Assembly: GCF_905220565.1 (NCBI RefSeq)
Contig: NC_059395.1
Coordinates: forward strand, 13,991,289 to 14,055,288
DNA length: 64,000 nucleotides
DNA from: Melitaea cinxia
Lineage: Eukaryota > Arthropoda > Insecta > Lepidoptera > Nymphalidae
Reading direction: 5' to 3'
A model generated the notes under the pieces. The model ran no database searches, was not told the origin of the DNA, and was given only the letters and a program-made list of their open reading frames with translations. Of the stretch, positions 1 through 11,091 are shown one piece after another. A program made the translations under genes and the position numbers. The first letter of the stretch is position 1. Each line of letters opens with the position of its first letter.

Positions 1-76
1 GTCAGCCTTATATTGATTGATTAGTCTATTTAATGTTTTCCATTATCACACTTTTTAAACTTGGAATGCCGCAATA

Positions 77-445
77 TCTATAAAAATAAAAATGAATGTT
101 GCTAAGCGCATAACTCGAGCATGGCCGTATGTTCCTCAAGGCCCACGGAAGGTTGTAATACTAAAAAAAAAAAAATTCCTATTAACTTTTGATAGAACTG
201 TCGGGTAGCTAGTTTTACAATGAAAATCAAAACGCATTCATAGCTACAAATCTTTTTTGAGCTAAAAAATTATTTTAAGTTTATTTTTTGAAGTAGAAAT
301 ATCAGGGTCTTTAATCGAAATAAAACATGGCATATATTTTTGGTTGCACAAAGTTACATATCTGTGTAAAATTTCATTAAAATCGGTCCATTAGTTTCGG
401 AGATTAGCCTGAACAAACATCCAGACACCAGATTTATATACATAC
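77..445 (+). mobile_element. Decayed Helitron-like repeat
   Basis: It begins with a 5' TC followed by an AT-rich start and contains the phrase 'aaaatcggtcc...gattagcc...aacaaac' that recurs in the Helitron copies elsewhere in the window. No intact CTAG terminus is visible, so the right boundary is approximate. The rest of 1-521 shows nothing recognisable. Confidence 0.4.
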
Positions 446-521
446 ATTGTTTATTAGTGAAAACTGTAAAAAATACGAAAAATAATGTTGGCGAAACCCA
501 AGTAAAGAACATTTACACATT

Positions 522-905
522 AGGGAAAGGCGTAGAAAATGACAGGTAGGTAAAATGACAGATAGTGTTTTCGTAAAAATCTATAGACATATTATTATTC
601 ATTCTTGAATAACAAATTAAAACCTGTGTCAACGCCAGTCGCATCCATTGAGCCATGTGATGCAGAAACTTGATTATTTGATAAATAAGTGATAATATGT
701 GTGTGATGATAAATAAATAGTATTATTTGATATTAAGTGCAAAAATCAAACAATCAAGTTTCTGCATCACATGGCTCAATGGATGCGACTGGCGTTGACA
801 CAGGTTTTAATTTGTTATTCAAGAATGAATAATAATATGTCTATAGATTTTTACGAAAACACTATCTGTCATTTTACCTACCTGTCATTTTCTACGCCTT
901 TCCCT
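522..905. repeat. Long near-perfect inverted repeat (161-bp arms)
   Basis: The left arm (522-682) and right arm (745-905) are reverse complements over 161 bp with one difference, an A/G that would still allow a G-U pair in RNA. The spacer is 62 bp (683-744). I see no TSD and no coding potential. It could be a foldback/MITE element, a hairpin-RNA locus or an assembly fold-back artefact. The near-identity implies recent origin or gene conversion. Confidence 0.9.
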
Positions 906-944
906 GCACTTTCTAGTTTCAATATTAATATTTTTTCTTCGCAA

Positions 945-1405
945 AAATAAGTAATTTTTATACATTCTGACATTGTTTATATCGATTTATCTGAACAACT
1001 GTTAAACAAATTGGAACGACTACAAAACATATGTATTCGCTTTATATTCGGGTTGCGCAAATTTGATCATATATCTCAATATCAACAACAGTTAGGTTGG
1101 CTACCAATTAGGCAGCGACAAAATATGCATGCTCTTTCTTTATTGTTCAATATTCTTTATCACCCTCACACACCCTCTTATTTTAAGGAAAGGTTTAGTT
1201 TTTTAGGACATGACACTGAATGTAACTTGCGTCCCCGTGTAATAACTTGCTTGTGGTACCTCTTTGTCGCTCTAATGCGTATTATAATTCCTTCACTACT
1301 AAAGTGATCAAACTTTGGAATTCCCTGCCCAATGACATCCGTCAAGCAGAATCTATAAATATTTTTAAGAGTCGTTTACACAAATACTACTTAACTCTTA
1401 CATAG
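945..1405 (+). pseudogene. C-terminal fragment of a non-LTR reverse transcriptase
   Basis: Only the thumb/C-terminal part of a Jockey/CR1-type reverse transcriptase survives. The reading starts near 945 and runs through motifs such as LERLQNICIRFIFGL and LGWLPIRQRQ, typical of the region downstream of the catalytic domain in these LINEs. A frameshift near 1250 breaks the frame. The protein then resumes in another frame from about 1256 with LWNSLPNDIRQAES and ends at TAG 1403-1405. The YADD active site lies upstream and is absent, so the fragment is catalytically dead. It is joined directly to the 3' UTR and tail (1406-1786). The family assignment is by motif memory; the exact clade is uncertain. 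Confidence 0.75.
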
Positions 1406-1788
1406 TTTTAAATATATGTATTCTATTGGTATATTGTTTTTATATGTATGTTTGTATAAATATATTTTGTATGTATTTACATATGTTTGTATATGTTTAT
1501 GTAGGTATATACCGTTTAAATGTATGAATATTGTATTATATAAGTACGTTTAGTACTATAAATTGATTTAATTATGTGTATTAATCTTGCGTTGTTGATT
1601 GCGCACTATTACCGAAATATTTTTTATATTACTTACTACTTTTATTAAAGGTTGCCTGGAAGAGATCGCTATAAGCGATAAGGCCGCCTTTGCATACATT
1701 ACTTGTTTTTGTATCTAATCGTTCTGAAATGTAACTTTTTTTTGTGTGTGCAATAAAGTTTAATAAATAAATAAATAAAATAAATATT
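1406..1788 (+). mobile_element. 3' UTR and tail of the truncated LINE
   Basis: The non-coding stretch after the reverse transcriptase stop contains 'cctggaagagatcgct' and 'gataaggccgcc', then an AATAAA signal and (TAAA)n-like tail near 1752-1788. The same module recurs at 8985-9090 (+) and 57795-57920 (-), so it marks one LINE family's 3' end. Confidence 0.75.
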
Positions 1789-2241
1789 TTTCTGCATTCA
1801 TATCTTTTGATTAGCGTTAGTTTATTATGAAGTTATTAAAAAACTTTGTGCATTTAATTGTTAAAATTATTTCGATATTTGTAGTGATTGCTTTCTATTG
1901 CTTTAGGTACAAAATGGCTTGATATGAGATTTGACCCATCATGATTTCAATCTTTCAGATAAATAAACTACCCCACAACTATAGAAAAACAAACTGACAG
2001 GTTTGGATAAAATCTCTATGGAAAGGAATTACATAAGAAACCAACAACTTTATTATTAAGTACCAAATATAATAAGCCAAAGCAAATTCTGCTTCTGTAC
2101 CTATGACAAAGAAATAAACCAGAATGATTTCAAACATTTGGATTTTGACAGTGAAAGTTACTTCTCTTCCATACAAGCTTAAAATCAAACTGTTGCTAAT
2201 GATACAGATTCTCCTTGCATATATTCCTATGACTCCTATTT
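1789..2241. other. No feature recognised
   Basis: AT-rich sequence. The only open frame, on the minus strand, has no recognisable domain. Confidence 0.6.
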
Positions 2242-3682
2242 AATAATAATAATAATAATAATAATATTCTTTATTAAAGTGACCAGTGACTCATTTTGGT
2301 TAGTAAACAATATTTCTTACACACTATGTTAGTTTAGTTATTACAATTTTTTTTAAATAAATAAATGTTACAGAACACACGAATCACCGCTGCACCGTTC
2401 CATTTGCAACGGCACAGCAATGATTCATGTATATGCAATCCAGTCTACTGGATATCATGCCCAGAATTCCGTTGGCACTACCCCGCACTCTACGCACCAG
2501 AGACCCACATCTTTTTCTTATGAGGGCGTAAAAACAATCAACACGCGCTTCTGCGAACATCCCTGAGGCGCTGTAGTATCGAGGTAGCCCCAACAACACC
2601 CTGAACGCGTTATTGTATTGAACGCGGAGAGCACTATAAGATTTTTGAGTATATCTCGCCCATAGGCTGCACGTGTAAAAGGATGTACAATATGCTCTAA
2701 ATAATGTTATCTTAACATTGGGTGAACTACGTGCAAACCTACGAGCAAGCATATTCGCTCTCACCGACAATGCTCTCCGCTCTCGTTCAATGTCAGCATC
2801 ATCTTTGAGATCGGAAGTCAGATAATGCCCGAGATATTTAAAATTATCCACCCTATCCAGGATACAATCATTTAGAAATACCGGTGGTAGTTCCTTCGTA
2901 CACTTGCCTCGGACGTTAAACACCATTATTTGGCTCTTTTTTACATTATAAATTAAGCCGTGTGACTTAGCATACGACTCACATACTGACAATAATTTTC
3001 TTATGCCACAGACGGACGCACTCAGCAGCACCATATCGTCAGCGTAGCTAATGTTGTTCACACATACACCATCTATGTAACAGCCAACTCTGGTACTGCT
3101 GAGCTCCGCTATCAAATCATTTATATAAATGTTAAAAAGCGTTGGCGAAGTTAAACCCCCTTGTCTCACGCCACACTCCAGGCCATACGGCCGAGACAAC
3201 GCTCCTTCCCATCGTACATTATTGACCTGGTTCCCATACCAATACTTAAGAATGTTAACGAGATCTACAGGTAACCCGCTCTTCTGTAGTTTCTTCCATA
3301 AAATATTGTATGAGACCAGGTCGAAAGCCTTGGAGAGATCAAGGAAGCAAGCAACAACTGGCGTTTCCCTCTCTACGTAGTAGGTGACAGCACTCTTAAG
3401 ACACAGCACTGCAGTTTCTGTTGATAAACCCGGCTTAAAACCAAACTGATTGTCGTGCTGTTGGACGTACACGTTAAGCTGTGTATTAAGAATGCTGTCA
3501 AATACTTTCGAAATTACAGTTGCTAACGAAATGGGCCTATAGTTATTCTTATCAGCGTTGTCGCCCGTTTTATTTTTGATTATAGGAACCACCACCGTAC
3601 GCATCATATCATCCGGCATATAACTATGATTTAAACATAAGTTAAATAATATACATAAAACACGGGGTAAGTGATTTAAGGT
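2242..3682 (-). mobile_element. 5'-truncated LINE copy, same lineage as the two-ORF LINE at 32861-38726
   Basis: The minus-strand copy begins inside the reverse transcriptase, runs through its stop and a short 3' UTR, and ends in (ATT)n at 2242-2266. The 3' UTR shares 'aactaac' and the ATT tail with the full-length relative. An in-frame stop at 3683-3685 marks the point where homology ends, so truncation is near 3682. Confidence 0.8.
2384..3682 (-). pseudogene. Truncated LINE reverse transcriptase (open, lacks N-terminus)
   Basis: The open frame is about 430 codons long and encodes most of a non-LTR reverse transcriptase. Motifs in order are NNYRPISLA, QFGFKPG, LDLSKAFD with the first catalytic Asp, CGVRQGGLTSP, and YADD with the catalytic Asp pair. 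A C-terminal region follows that ends at TGA 2384-2386. In the canonical protein the endonuclease and the start of the polymerase would precede this; here they are missing through 5' truncation, normal for target-primed reverse transcription. Upstream of the first Met (3619) the homology continues in frame (HLPRVL) to about 3682. No internal stop is present, so the insertion is fairly young, but it cannot move itself. It is clearly related to, but divergent from, the ORF2 at 35000-37501. Confidence 0.9.
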
Positions 3683-3685
3683 CTA

Positions 3686-4944
3686 AGTTAAAACAGATTT
3701 CGTTAAAGTGCATAAGCTGTAAAAGATGTGCTCATGCGTCATATGTAGATGTTTCTCAAAAGGTAAAATGTGCATGAACTGCAAATAATTGGCTTATTTT
3801 CAATACAAACTTCATATGCCACTTTATTTATACCACGTGTGTCATTAATTCAAACTAGGTAATGAACGAAAGAATTTAGACATATAGAAAACGTTGAAAA
3901 TTAGTAATAAATATACATATCATGAATCTGATTCAGTAACTAGTGCGTCATTTTGTACACCTTACCTATACGTATTTACAAAAATATTTTTCAACTTCTA
4001 AATTTCTTGTTTCCTCCTTTATTTCAATTCACAAAGAATCATAAATGTTGGAAAACAGAGATGACTTTCACAAAGAGCTTGTTTTGCAAAATAATAAATG
4101 TATTGAGGCTCTACGGAGACATTTTACGAAAACAACGCTATGTCGTTACACATAACACTTGCGTTAAAGATATATTTTTTACACGAGTACTTTTTACTTT
4201 GAGTTAACGATATTATTTTTGCAGTAATAATGTTTTTAACAAGTAATAATCAAAATTATTCTTTTATAAATATTAAGTAGTGCCTAGATCACTGAAAGAT
4301 CGAGTTGCCTTCGTCGGTCTCAAGTCGATCGATTTTCGGTTGTTGTTGAGCAAACAAGAATTTATTGGATATCAGTTAAACTCTAGTCTATCTAGAAAGT
4401 ATTACTGATTTTTATGTGAGAAAAGAATTCCAATATAAGTGACTTTAGAGGAAGTTTCATTTGAAATTACATTTTTTAGGTTCCGTGTCAAGTCTGACCT
4501 TCTATCTGTCCCTTTGTACGTTTTTTACAAAGTCCTAAGAAGACAATCAATTTTTTTACAAAATATGTAGGTATTTACGTCTGTTTTAACAACAAATAAT
4601 AAAAATAAAAAAGAATTTCAATATATATGTAAACGATTTTTTTTTTTTTGTTTCTTTAGACTGAACTGAAATATGTACTTATCGTAAACATTCAGATATA
4701 CAATTTACATTAGAGGTACCTTTAAAGATAAACACCCACACTACAATACAAGAATAACTTGATATAAATATCATATAGGTAAGTACAAATATGAGACCCA
4801 AACGGAAATCAAAATCACGTCGACGGAAACGGATCTTTCGTTGTCACTACATCAGTACATTCGCAATAGTTAGATAATATTATAAAATTCCAAAACAGAA
4901 GCAGGGAAATAAAACTGAAAAGATGAAATTCGAAAGCACGTCTT
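3686..4944. other. No feature recognised
   Basis: AT-rich sequence with no supported gene or repeat. Confidence 0.6.
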
Positions 4945-5016
4945 GTGTTGTACCTATATTATGTGTCGTACTTATATTATGTGTTGTACCTATATTATGT
5001 GTCGTACCTATATTAT
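4945..5016. repeat. Short tandem repeat, four 18-bp units
   Basis: Four consecutive units of the form 'gtgttgtacctatattat', alternating 'gttg' and 'gtcg', end at 5016. This is a minisatellite with no evident function. Confidence 0.85.
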
Positions 5017-7068
5017 GTAGCTGAATTATAAAGTGAGAGTCGGGTTTATTGATATGTTTATTTATTCATGCAACTCAATTTTGTACTTTCGTCTCTATCG
5101 TGATAGCTTTTAATTTATAGCACAGTGTTGAGTAATAAAAAAAATATTTTTATTTATTTAATACTATGGTACATTTAGATGGTCTTATAAATATATAACT
5201 ATGTAGGTACCAGTAAGTTTCCAATCAACTTAAATAAATGACTATAATTAATCATAAACTGTATAAATAAAAATAAATAATAAAAATTTATATTTTTTGT
5301 ACAGAATTCTTACAGGCCATTTTGTAATAGGTATCAAGTATAAAAGGGTTCTTACTATATTAAGATTTTCTTTGAAAGAACTTGACATCTTATCTACGAC
5401 TTTCAAAAGCAGGTTTATTAAACAATTTTTATTTTTATTTTTTATTTAAAATTTAATTCTTTGATAGTCGTTTTTACGTGGAATTTTATTGCTTTGAAAA
5501 CACAAGATAAAAGCTTAACTAAATAAAACGAATATTTCTAAATAATTAATGAAGTTTTAAAATATCTCAAATTCTAATTTTTCACTGTTTCGTAAAAGCT
5601 AAGAAAACCTTTTACCTTTTATGTATGTATTCCATAATATCATCTTTGTGTTTTTTACGTTAATGAAACCCGAGGCTATATAAATGGCAAAAATAATAGT
5701 AAGCTGAAGTGAAATGCTCGTTATCGTGGATTGTTCGTACAATAACTGGAACTTAGCAAAAATAAAAAGTATGGATTTTCCAGTTACAACTGATAGTTAT
5801 TAACAACACTGTCAGAAAATTATAACGTTAATTAAAAGAACTATGCGTTAGGGTTCCTGGAACCGGTCTATTTTTGATTTTCGGTAATTTGTCTTAACGA
5901 AATCGGGATTTCCCTGTTCTTTCGGTACTTTCTAGTTTTTATTATATATGTATATAACAACAAGTGATATTCTACAAAAGAGTACAATAAAACATTTAAG
6001 TAGTTTTCGTTGAATCTTAAGCAATGACAAAAAAAAAATTGAATTAAACGGAATTTAATCTCTCAGTCTTCTGATCAACATTTTTTTTGCTTTTTTATTC
6101 TCGTGTTTAATAGCAACAAATGAGTCAAAAAGCGACTAGTCTTTTAATTTAGTAAGCGTATTCTTTACATCTACCCTCACAAATTGTCCATGTTGGCGGA
6201 GGGTTGCTTTCTAGATTCGACGTTTCCTACAAAGGACTTCTAAGCAGGAGAGTTGTCTTTTTATGACAGCGGCTCTGGTTACAAGGGATAAATTATTCTG
6301 AAGAAGAGATTTTGAAAGGAGAAGTAATGTTACCTCTAAATAATACAAGAAGTAAAATGTTAGGATAAATTTTAAATACATATGCAGATATGTCATAGGC
6401 TGTTAGGTTTGCCAAATTATGTTGAAAAAATCACCAATGTGTTGTGTGCAGGACTGAAATGTGATTTCCCGATTCTATTTAATTGGCCAAAGAACCGGGA
6501 AAATCCGGGGATTTCTCGGTTCTGAACATTTGTCCGATCATTTATCTTATATTATGTATTTATGTTATGTAAATAACTGTGAAGAAAGAATTTTAAATTT
6601 CTAAAGATAATTTCTACGGAAACGCCTGTTGTAATGTATAGTAGTCATTTCTCATGTTTACATAAAAGCTTGGTACTTTCAAAACACTAATTTAAAGTTA
6701 CTTAGTCGTAGAAATTACAGCCACTCGGAACACGAGAGACAACTGTCGAGTCTGTTGTACTTTACCTTTAATGTAATAAATTTAAGCCAGGGTCATGGAG
6801 ATTCGGAAGCCCAAGAGGATGCTGTTTTGTAAGGAACCCCTTGTGAATTTCCATAATAATATTACTTAAGCCCACTATCCCTTTATTAATAAGAAAAATG
6901 TTATTATGAAATTGTATGTTACGGCAGAATATAATAAATAAATTTTCCGATAAAATGATAAATAAACGTTTCAAATATCTCAGATTCCAGCGATGCCGAG
7001 CCTATATTCTATTGATACAATTTTGATTTTCTTATTAAAGTAAAAGTATCTGCAAGATTTATTTGTTA
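5017..7068. other. No gene recognised; two degenerate 'gggaaatcc'-type stretches
   Basis: AT-rich sequence. Similar motifs at 5855-5940 and 6465-6530 ('gaaccgggaaaatccggg', 'tttcggtac') hint at an old repeat, but boundaries cannot be set. Confidence 0.5.
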
Positions 7069-7350
7069 CTAGCTGTGCCCGCGACTTCGTTCGTGGAATT
7101 TAAGAAATAGTTATTGTTCAGTTTGCAGTGCTATTAAATAAATAAATTTCTAAACCAAACAAGTTACTCCTTATTACATCAGGTCCAGCTGTTTCATAGA
7201 TTAGCCGGAACAAACAGACAGACACACAAAAATTTTAAAAAATGTAATTTTGGTAGGTATATGTACCGAGTTATACATCCATAAGCATTTAGTAAAAAGC
7301 GGTTATTTGAATATTAAAACAGACACTCCTATTTTATTTATTTGTATAGA
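7069..7350 (-). mobile_element. Non-autonomous Helitron
   Basis: Read on the minus strand it starts with TC (TCTATACAAATAAATAAAAT) and ends with a GC-rich hairpin region followed by CTAG at 7069-7072. Internal phrases 'gattagccggaacaaacagacag' (in part) and 'agtaaaaagcgg' recur in copies at 10899, 14277, 15212, 21334, 29481 and 47451. No Rep/helicase coding is present, so movement depends on an autonomous partner. Confidence 0.75.
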
Positions 7351-7496
7351 TGTATAGATTTATTTGGTTAGAGCGTATATAAATGTAACTTTACGGGGAT
7401 TTTCCAAATAGCGTATTATTGGAAAATTTCTATCTTAGAAATTAAGAACAATTTTCTAGTCTACTAAATTTAACTTATATATCTATAATCAAAATA

Positions 7497-7843
7497 TTGA
7501 ACCATCGCTCTGATTTAGTGATGTGTGTGCAATGTACGCACCTTAACACTAGTGGTTTGCGGGTTCGATACCACGGTCGGGATGGATATTTTGTTTTTCT
7601 TTCCAGTTTGCGTCTGTCCTTGTGTACTGGGTCTTCCTACCGTGTCTCGGAAAGTACGCTAAGCTATCAGTCTCGGTTCTTATCATATACGCCTGATAGG
7701 GATTTTTACTCATAGAAGGGAAAATGTCCGCCGACCCACAGTGGAGCAGCATTGTGGATTACGCTCCGAGCCTACATGGAGAGACTATACCCAAGCATAC
7801 CCAGCAATGGTATTTTACAGTCTGTATCGTGATTGTGATCGAG
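7497..7843 (+). mobile_element. tRNA-headed SINE, family A
   Basis: The head contains a good polymerase III B box (gggttcgatacc, near 7559). The body matches copies at 13876, 48645 and 57008, and the end reads 'cccagcaatgg...cgtgattgtgatc'. The conserved 3' end of the family ('cccagcagtggga...aggctga') resembles the 3' end of RTE LINEs, suggesting RTE enzymes move it. Confidence 0.7.
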
Positions 7844-8700
7844 AACCAATGAATAATTAAACCATTTTTTATACACAATCTACTTGTAAATGCTTGTACC
7901 TAAATAGGTAGGTAATATATGGAACAGCAATATTAAATTATCTTATATCGATTCACAACTAATAACACGAATAAGATACGCACAATTTATAAAGTAAGAT
8001 AAAAATTAGTAAATACCTAACTGACATCTCATCTACTATCGTAGGTCTTGGATTCACTTAGACAAGATAAAATTTAAAATGCTGTTTTATTTTTAAGAAA
8101 CTTTATGCTTTTGATTATGTTTCGGTATTCACTCAAAAAGTATTGAACAAATAATAACAATTAAAATATACATAGTTTTAATTTTCTTACTAGTCTTAAA
8201 AGCTAAGTGGATACACTTTATTAACGTCATCATTATGAAAAGGTAAAAAAACAGGTATCATTAAATTTGTAATTATACTATAGTTTGTGTTAATTAAACA
8301 ACATTTTTATTTAATGTATTACTCCTGCAAGATTTAGTGTAGTTGCATTACGTCGAAAAATTTCACTCGAGAGTTTTAGAACGCCGAGTAATCAATTTTT
8401 CTCGACCCGCTCTCCTCGGAAAAGCGAGTGAGTAATAAATGAAATGAAATCATTCAGAAAGTTATCGGAAATTGAATTCTGATGTTTGTAAAATGATTTG
8501 TAAATACATCTTGGAGAAGCCTAAACGAAAATGAATCTTAGAAATATTGATGCACTTCCAGTAAGGGCGACCGAGCAGAGTTGAAACAGTTTATACATTA
8601 ATACTCACTAATTTAAAACGATAGTATGTAACGTGTTGAAAATGAAAAAATAAAATAAAAATGAAATAAAAAAATTGTATTGAATAAAAATAAAAATGAA
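7844..8700. other. No feature recognised
   Basis: AT-rich sequence with nothing supported. Confidence 0.6.
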
Positions 8701-9090
8701 TTTACTATTTCCTTCAATTTTAATCCTTCTATCTAGTCACATATTTATCTCCTGTCCTCACTTTGAATCTTATCATAATAATTCTTAATTCTTCTCTTTT
8801 AAATTAACTTTATATACGTCTATGTATGTCTATTACCACTTTCCATTTATATATGCCATGTACATACATATACTTTATTTTAATTTTTTTTTTATATTAT
8901 ATATTTGTCTAAATAAATATATTGTATATGTTTAGGTAAAACTGTACACCTACACTGTCTACATATATACCATTTCCTTTACCCAAAGATTACCTGGAAG
9001 AGATCGCTCATTAGCGATAAGGCCGCCTTTTGTACTTAAATCCTCCTTGGTGTACAATAAAGAGTTTTTATTATTATTATTATTATTATG
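8701..9090 (+). mobile_element. LINE 3' UTR fragment
   Basis: It carries the same 'cctggaagagatcgct...gataaggccgcc' module as 1655-1690, then 'gtacaataaagag' and an (ATT)n tail ending near 9090. No coding part remains. The left boundary is approximate. Confidence 0.65.
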
Positions 9091-9842
9091 AATATAAATG
9101 AAAATAATGAAATATCAAATGAAACATTGTTTAATTTACTAAGAAATGTGTAAGACCAACAGCGCGGCTATTTCCTTTGTATCTATGAGTATAAAAAGTC
9201 AACCTGAAGGCTACTGGTGGCTTTGTTTCAACTCTAGGAGAGGTAGGTAAGAATATTAAAATAAGTACCTAAGCAGCCTCGTGTATCACGCTAATCTTGA
9301 TGAATTTTGATTTCTAGGTCAAGTTTAGTGCAGGTGGATTTTTTACTACTCAGTATTTCACGGTCTAATCAACGTTGTTTGTACATTTATAAAATTGAGG
9401 TTAATAGCTTAAAAAGTCATGTTTATCATTTAGGAGTGACTTTGAATTTATAAACGCAAACAAACACAGTTTAATGTTTTTAATGTTTTTATTTTGTTCA
9501 TTTTATTATATTTTGTACTATTATGAACCAACGTTTTGAAATATTATGCTAAAATATTATTGAATATCACTTAACCTACATGGATATAACGATTTAAGAT
9601 GTTATGCTATTAGAAATTGCTAAAGCGCCTTGCTAGTTTCATAGTAAATAAACAGTAGGGGAGAGCGAGGAGCGTTGAAACGGAGATAAGTTGAAACAAC
9701 GCAAATTTATCGCAATCTAAAAATATTTACGAGATGGCGATTATAGTTCATTTGGCAATTATATTTCGCCGTTATAAAATATTAGGTCAAAAAGCGATAA
9801 AAGGAAGTTTTTATCCTCCTAATTGTACCTCAATTCGTTTAA
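9091..9842. other. No feature recognised
   Basis: AT-rich sequence. A 'taggggagagcgaggagcg' stretch near 9655 could be a decayed transposon end, but no partner end was found. Confidence 0.5.
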
Positions 9843-9935
9843 TTCAAAATCAAAAATAACTTACTTCAAATAGGTTCAAAAGCGCTTTCAAATCGTCTTT
9901 TTACAAATTAAAATTTTAATTATTTGCATGGCATT
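9843..9935 (-). mobile_element. 3' terminal fragment of the level-0 LINE family
   Basis: 'attcaaaatcaaaaataac' then 'caaataggttcaaaagcgct' and 'tttacaaattaaaa' match the terminal part of the LINE at 32341-32450 and the fragment at 45752. This is a 5'-truncated tail only. Confidence 0.65.
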
Positions 9936-10015
9936 TGTTATTTATTTTTTTTTGATTTTATAATATTTAATAATTCAAATTAAATTAGGTGAATTTTCGT
10001 TAGAAATATTTGACA

Positions 10016-10247
10016 CTAGTATACCGCCCCGATTTCGCACGGATATTTAACAAAAAAATTCCGAAAAAAAAATACCAAATTTTTCATTTTTTTTTTAAAT
10101 AGCCTATGTTTCTAAATAGCCTATGTCATCCGCAGATAGTGTAGCTTCCCAACAGAGAAAGAATTTTTCAAATCGGTTCTGTACTTTCGGAACCTATTCA
10201 ATGCAAACAAACAATCAAATCTTTGCTCTTCATAATATCAGTATAGA
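10016..10247 (-). mobile_element. Non-autonomous Helitron
   Basis: On the minus strand it begins TCTATACTGATATTATGAAG, a typical lepidopteran Helitron 5' end, and it ends with 'gtgcgaaatcggggcgg...ctag' at 10016-10019. It contains 'ttctgtactttcggaacctattc', which recurs in part near 50350. Confidence 0.7.
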
Positions 10248-10898
10248 TCTAAAAAAACGAAGCTTATAAAAAGTGAACAAAAGAGATTTTTAATTTTTAT
10301 TTAATTTTCTTTTCATTATTTACATAAATTTACTTCACATTAATAAGATTACATCTTACCAAATATGATTAAAGTAACGTCGAAAATATTTGCATTTTAA
10401 TAAATAAATAAAAAAATAAGTGAAATAAAGACGGTTTTCGTTTCTCTTGTAAGGAAAAGAGTGCGTAACCGTACAATCCAATCTGCCTGCTTATATTTTA
10501 TTCAGATTGATTTCGGCAAAACTCGAACAGGGTATCGTAACGTTGACTTTATAATGAAAAATAATAATTTAGTGAGCGTTTTGTTTAGCGCCTCTACTAT
10601 ATAAGTATGTTCTTTCAAATATAATGCATTAATAATAATTCGGCCAATTTTACATACGTTATGTAATATATGTAATTTAAGTCGACGGATTCATGCATAA
10701 AATAATGATGTGCTCAATGTGTAATCACTTCATATGCTATTTACGTGCAAAATATTTAAATGCAAAACTATGAAAACGTTTGCATGTAAGCTCAATTGAC
10801 ATTTATGTTTTTTTTTGTATTAAAAAAACTCACCTAAAAATATCTTGATCTTAAAAGTTGTTGATAGGAGTCTGTGTGAGTACTGTCAAGTATTTTAA
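10248..10898. other. No feature recognised
   Basis: AT-rich sequence. Confidence 0.6.
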
Positions 10899-11091
10899 TC
10901 TATACAAATAAATAAAATTGCAGTATCTGTTTGTAATATTAAAATAGCCGCTTTTTACTAAATTCATATGGATGTAGGTATACACTATACATGTACCAAA
11001 ATAACATCTTTTACAATTTTTGTCTGTCTGTCTTTCTGTCTTATTTTTTTATTATTAAATTCCATGCGGACGAAGTCGCGATCACAGCTAA
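10899..11091 (+). mobile_element. Non-autonomous Helitron, short copy
   Basis: It starts TCTATACAAATAAATAAAAT, continues with 'ccgctttttactaaat' and 'tctgtctgtc', and ends with the hairpin 'gcggacgaagtcgcg' and CTAA. Orientation is opposite to 7069-7350. Confidence 0.75.

Noticed and set aside
1979..2188. 69-codon minus-strand ORF with hydrophobic runs
   Set aside because: Composition is that of AT-rich non-coding DNA; no supporting context.
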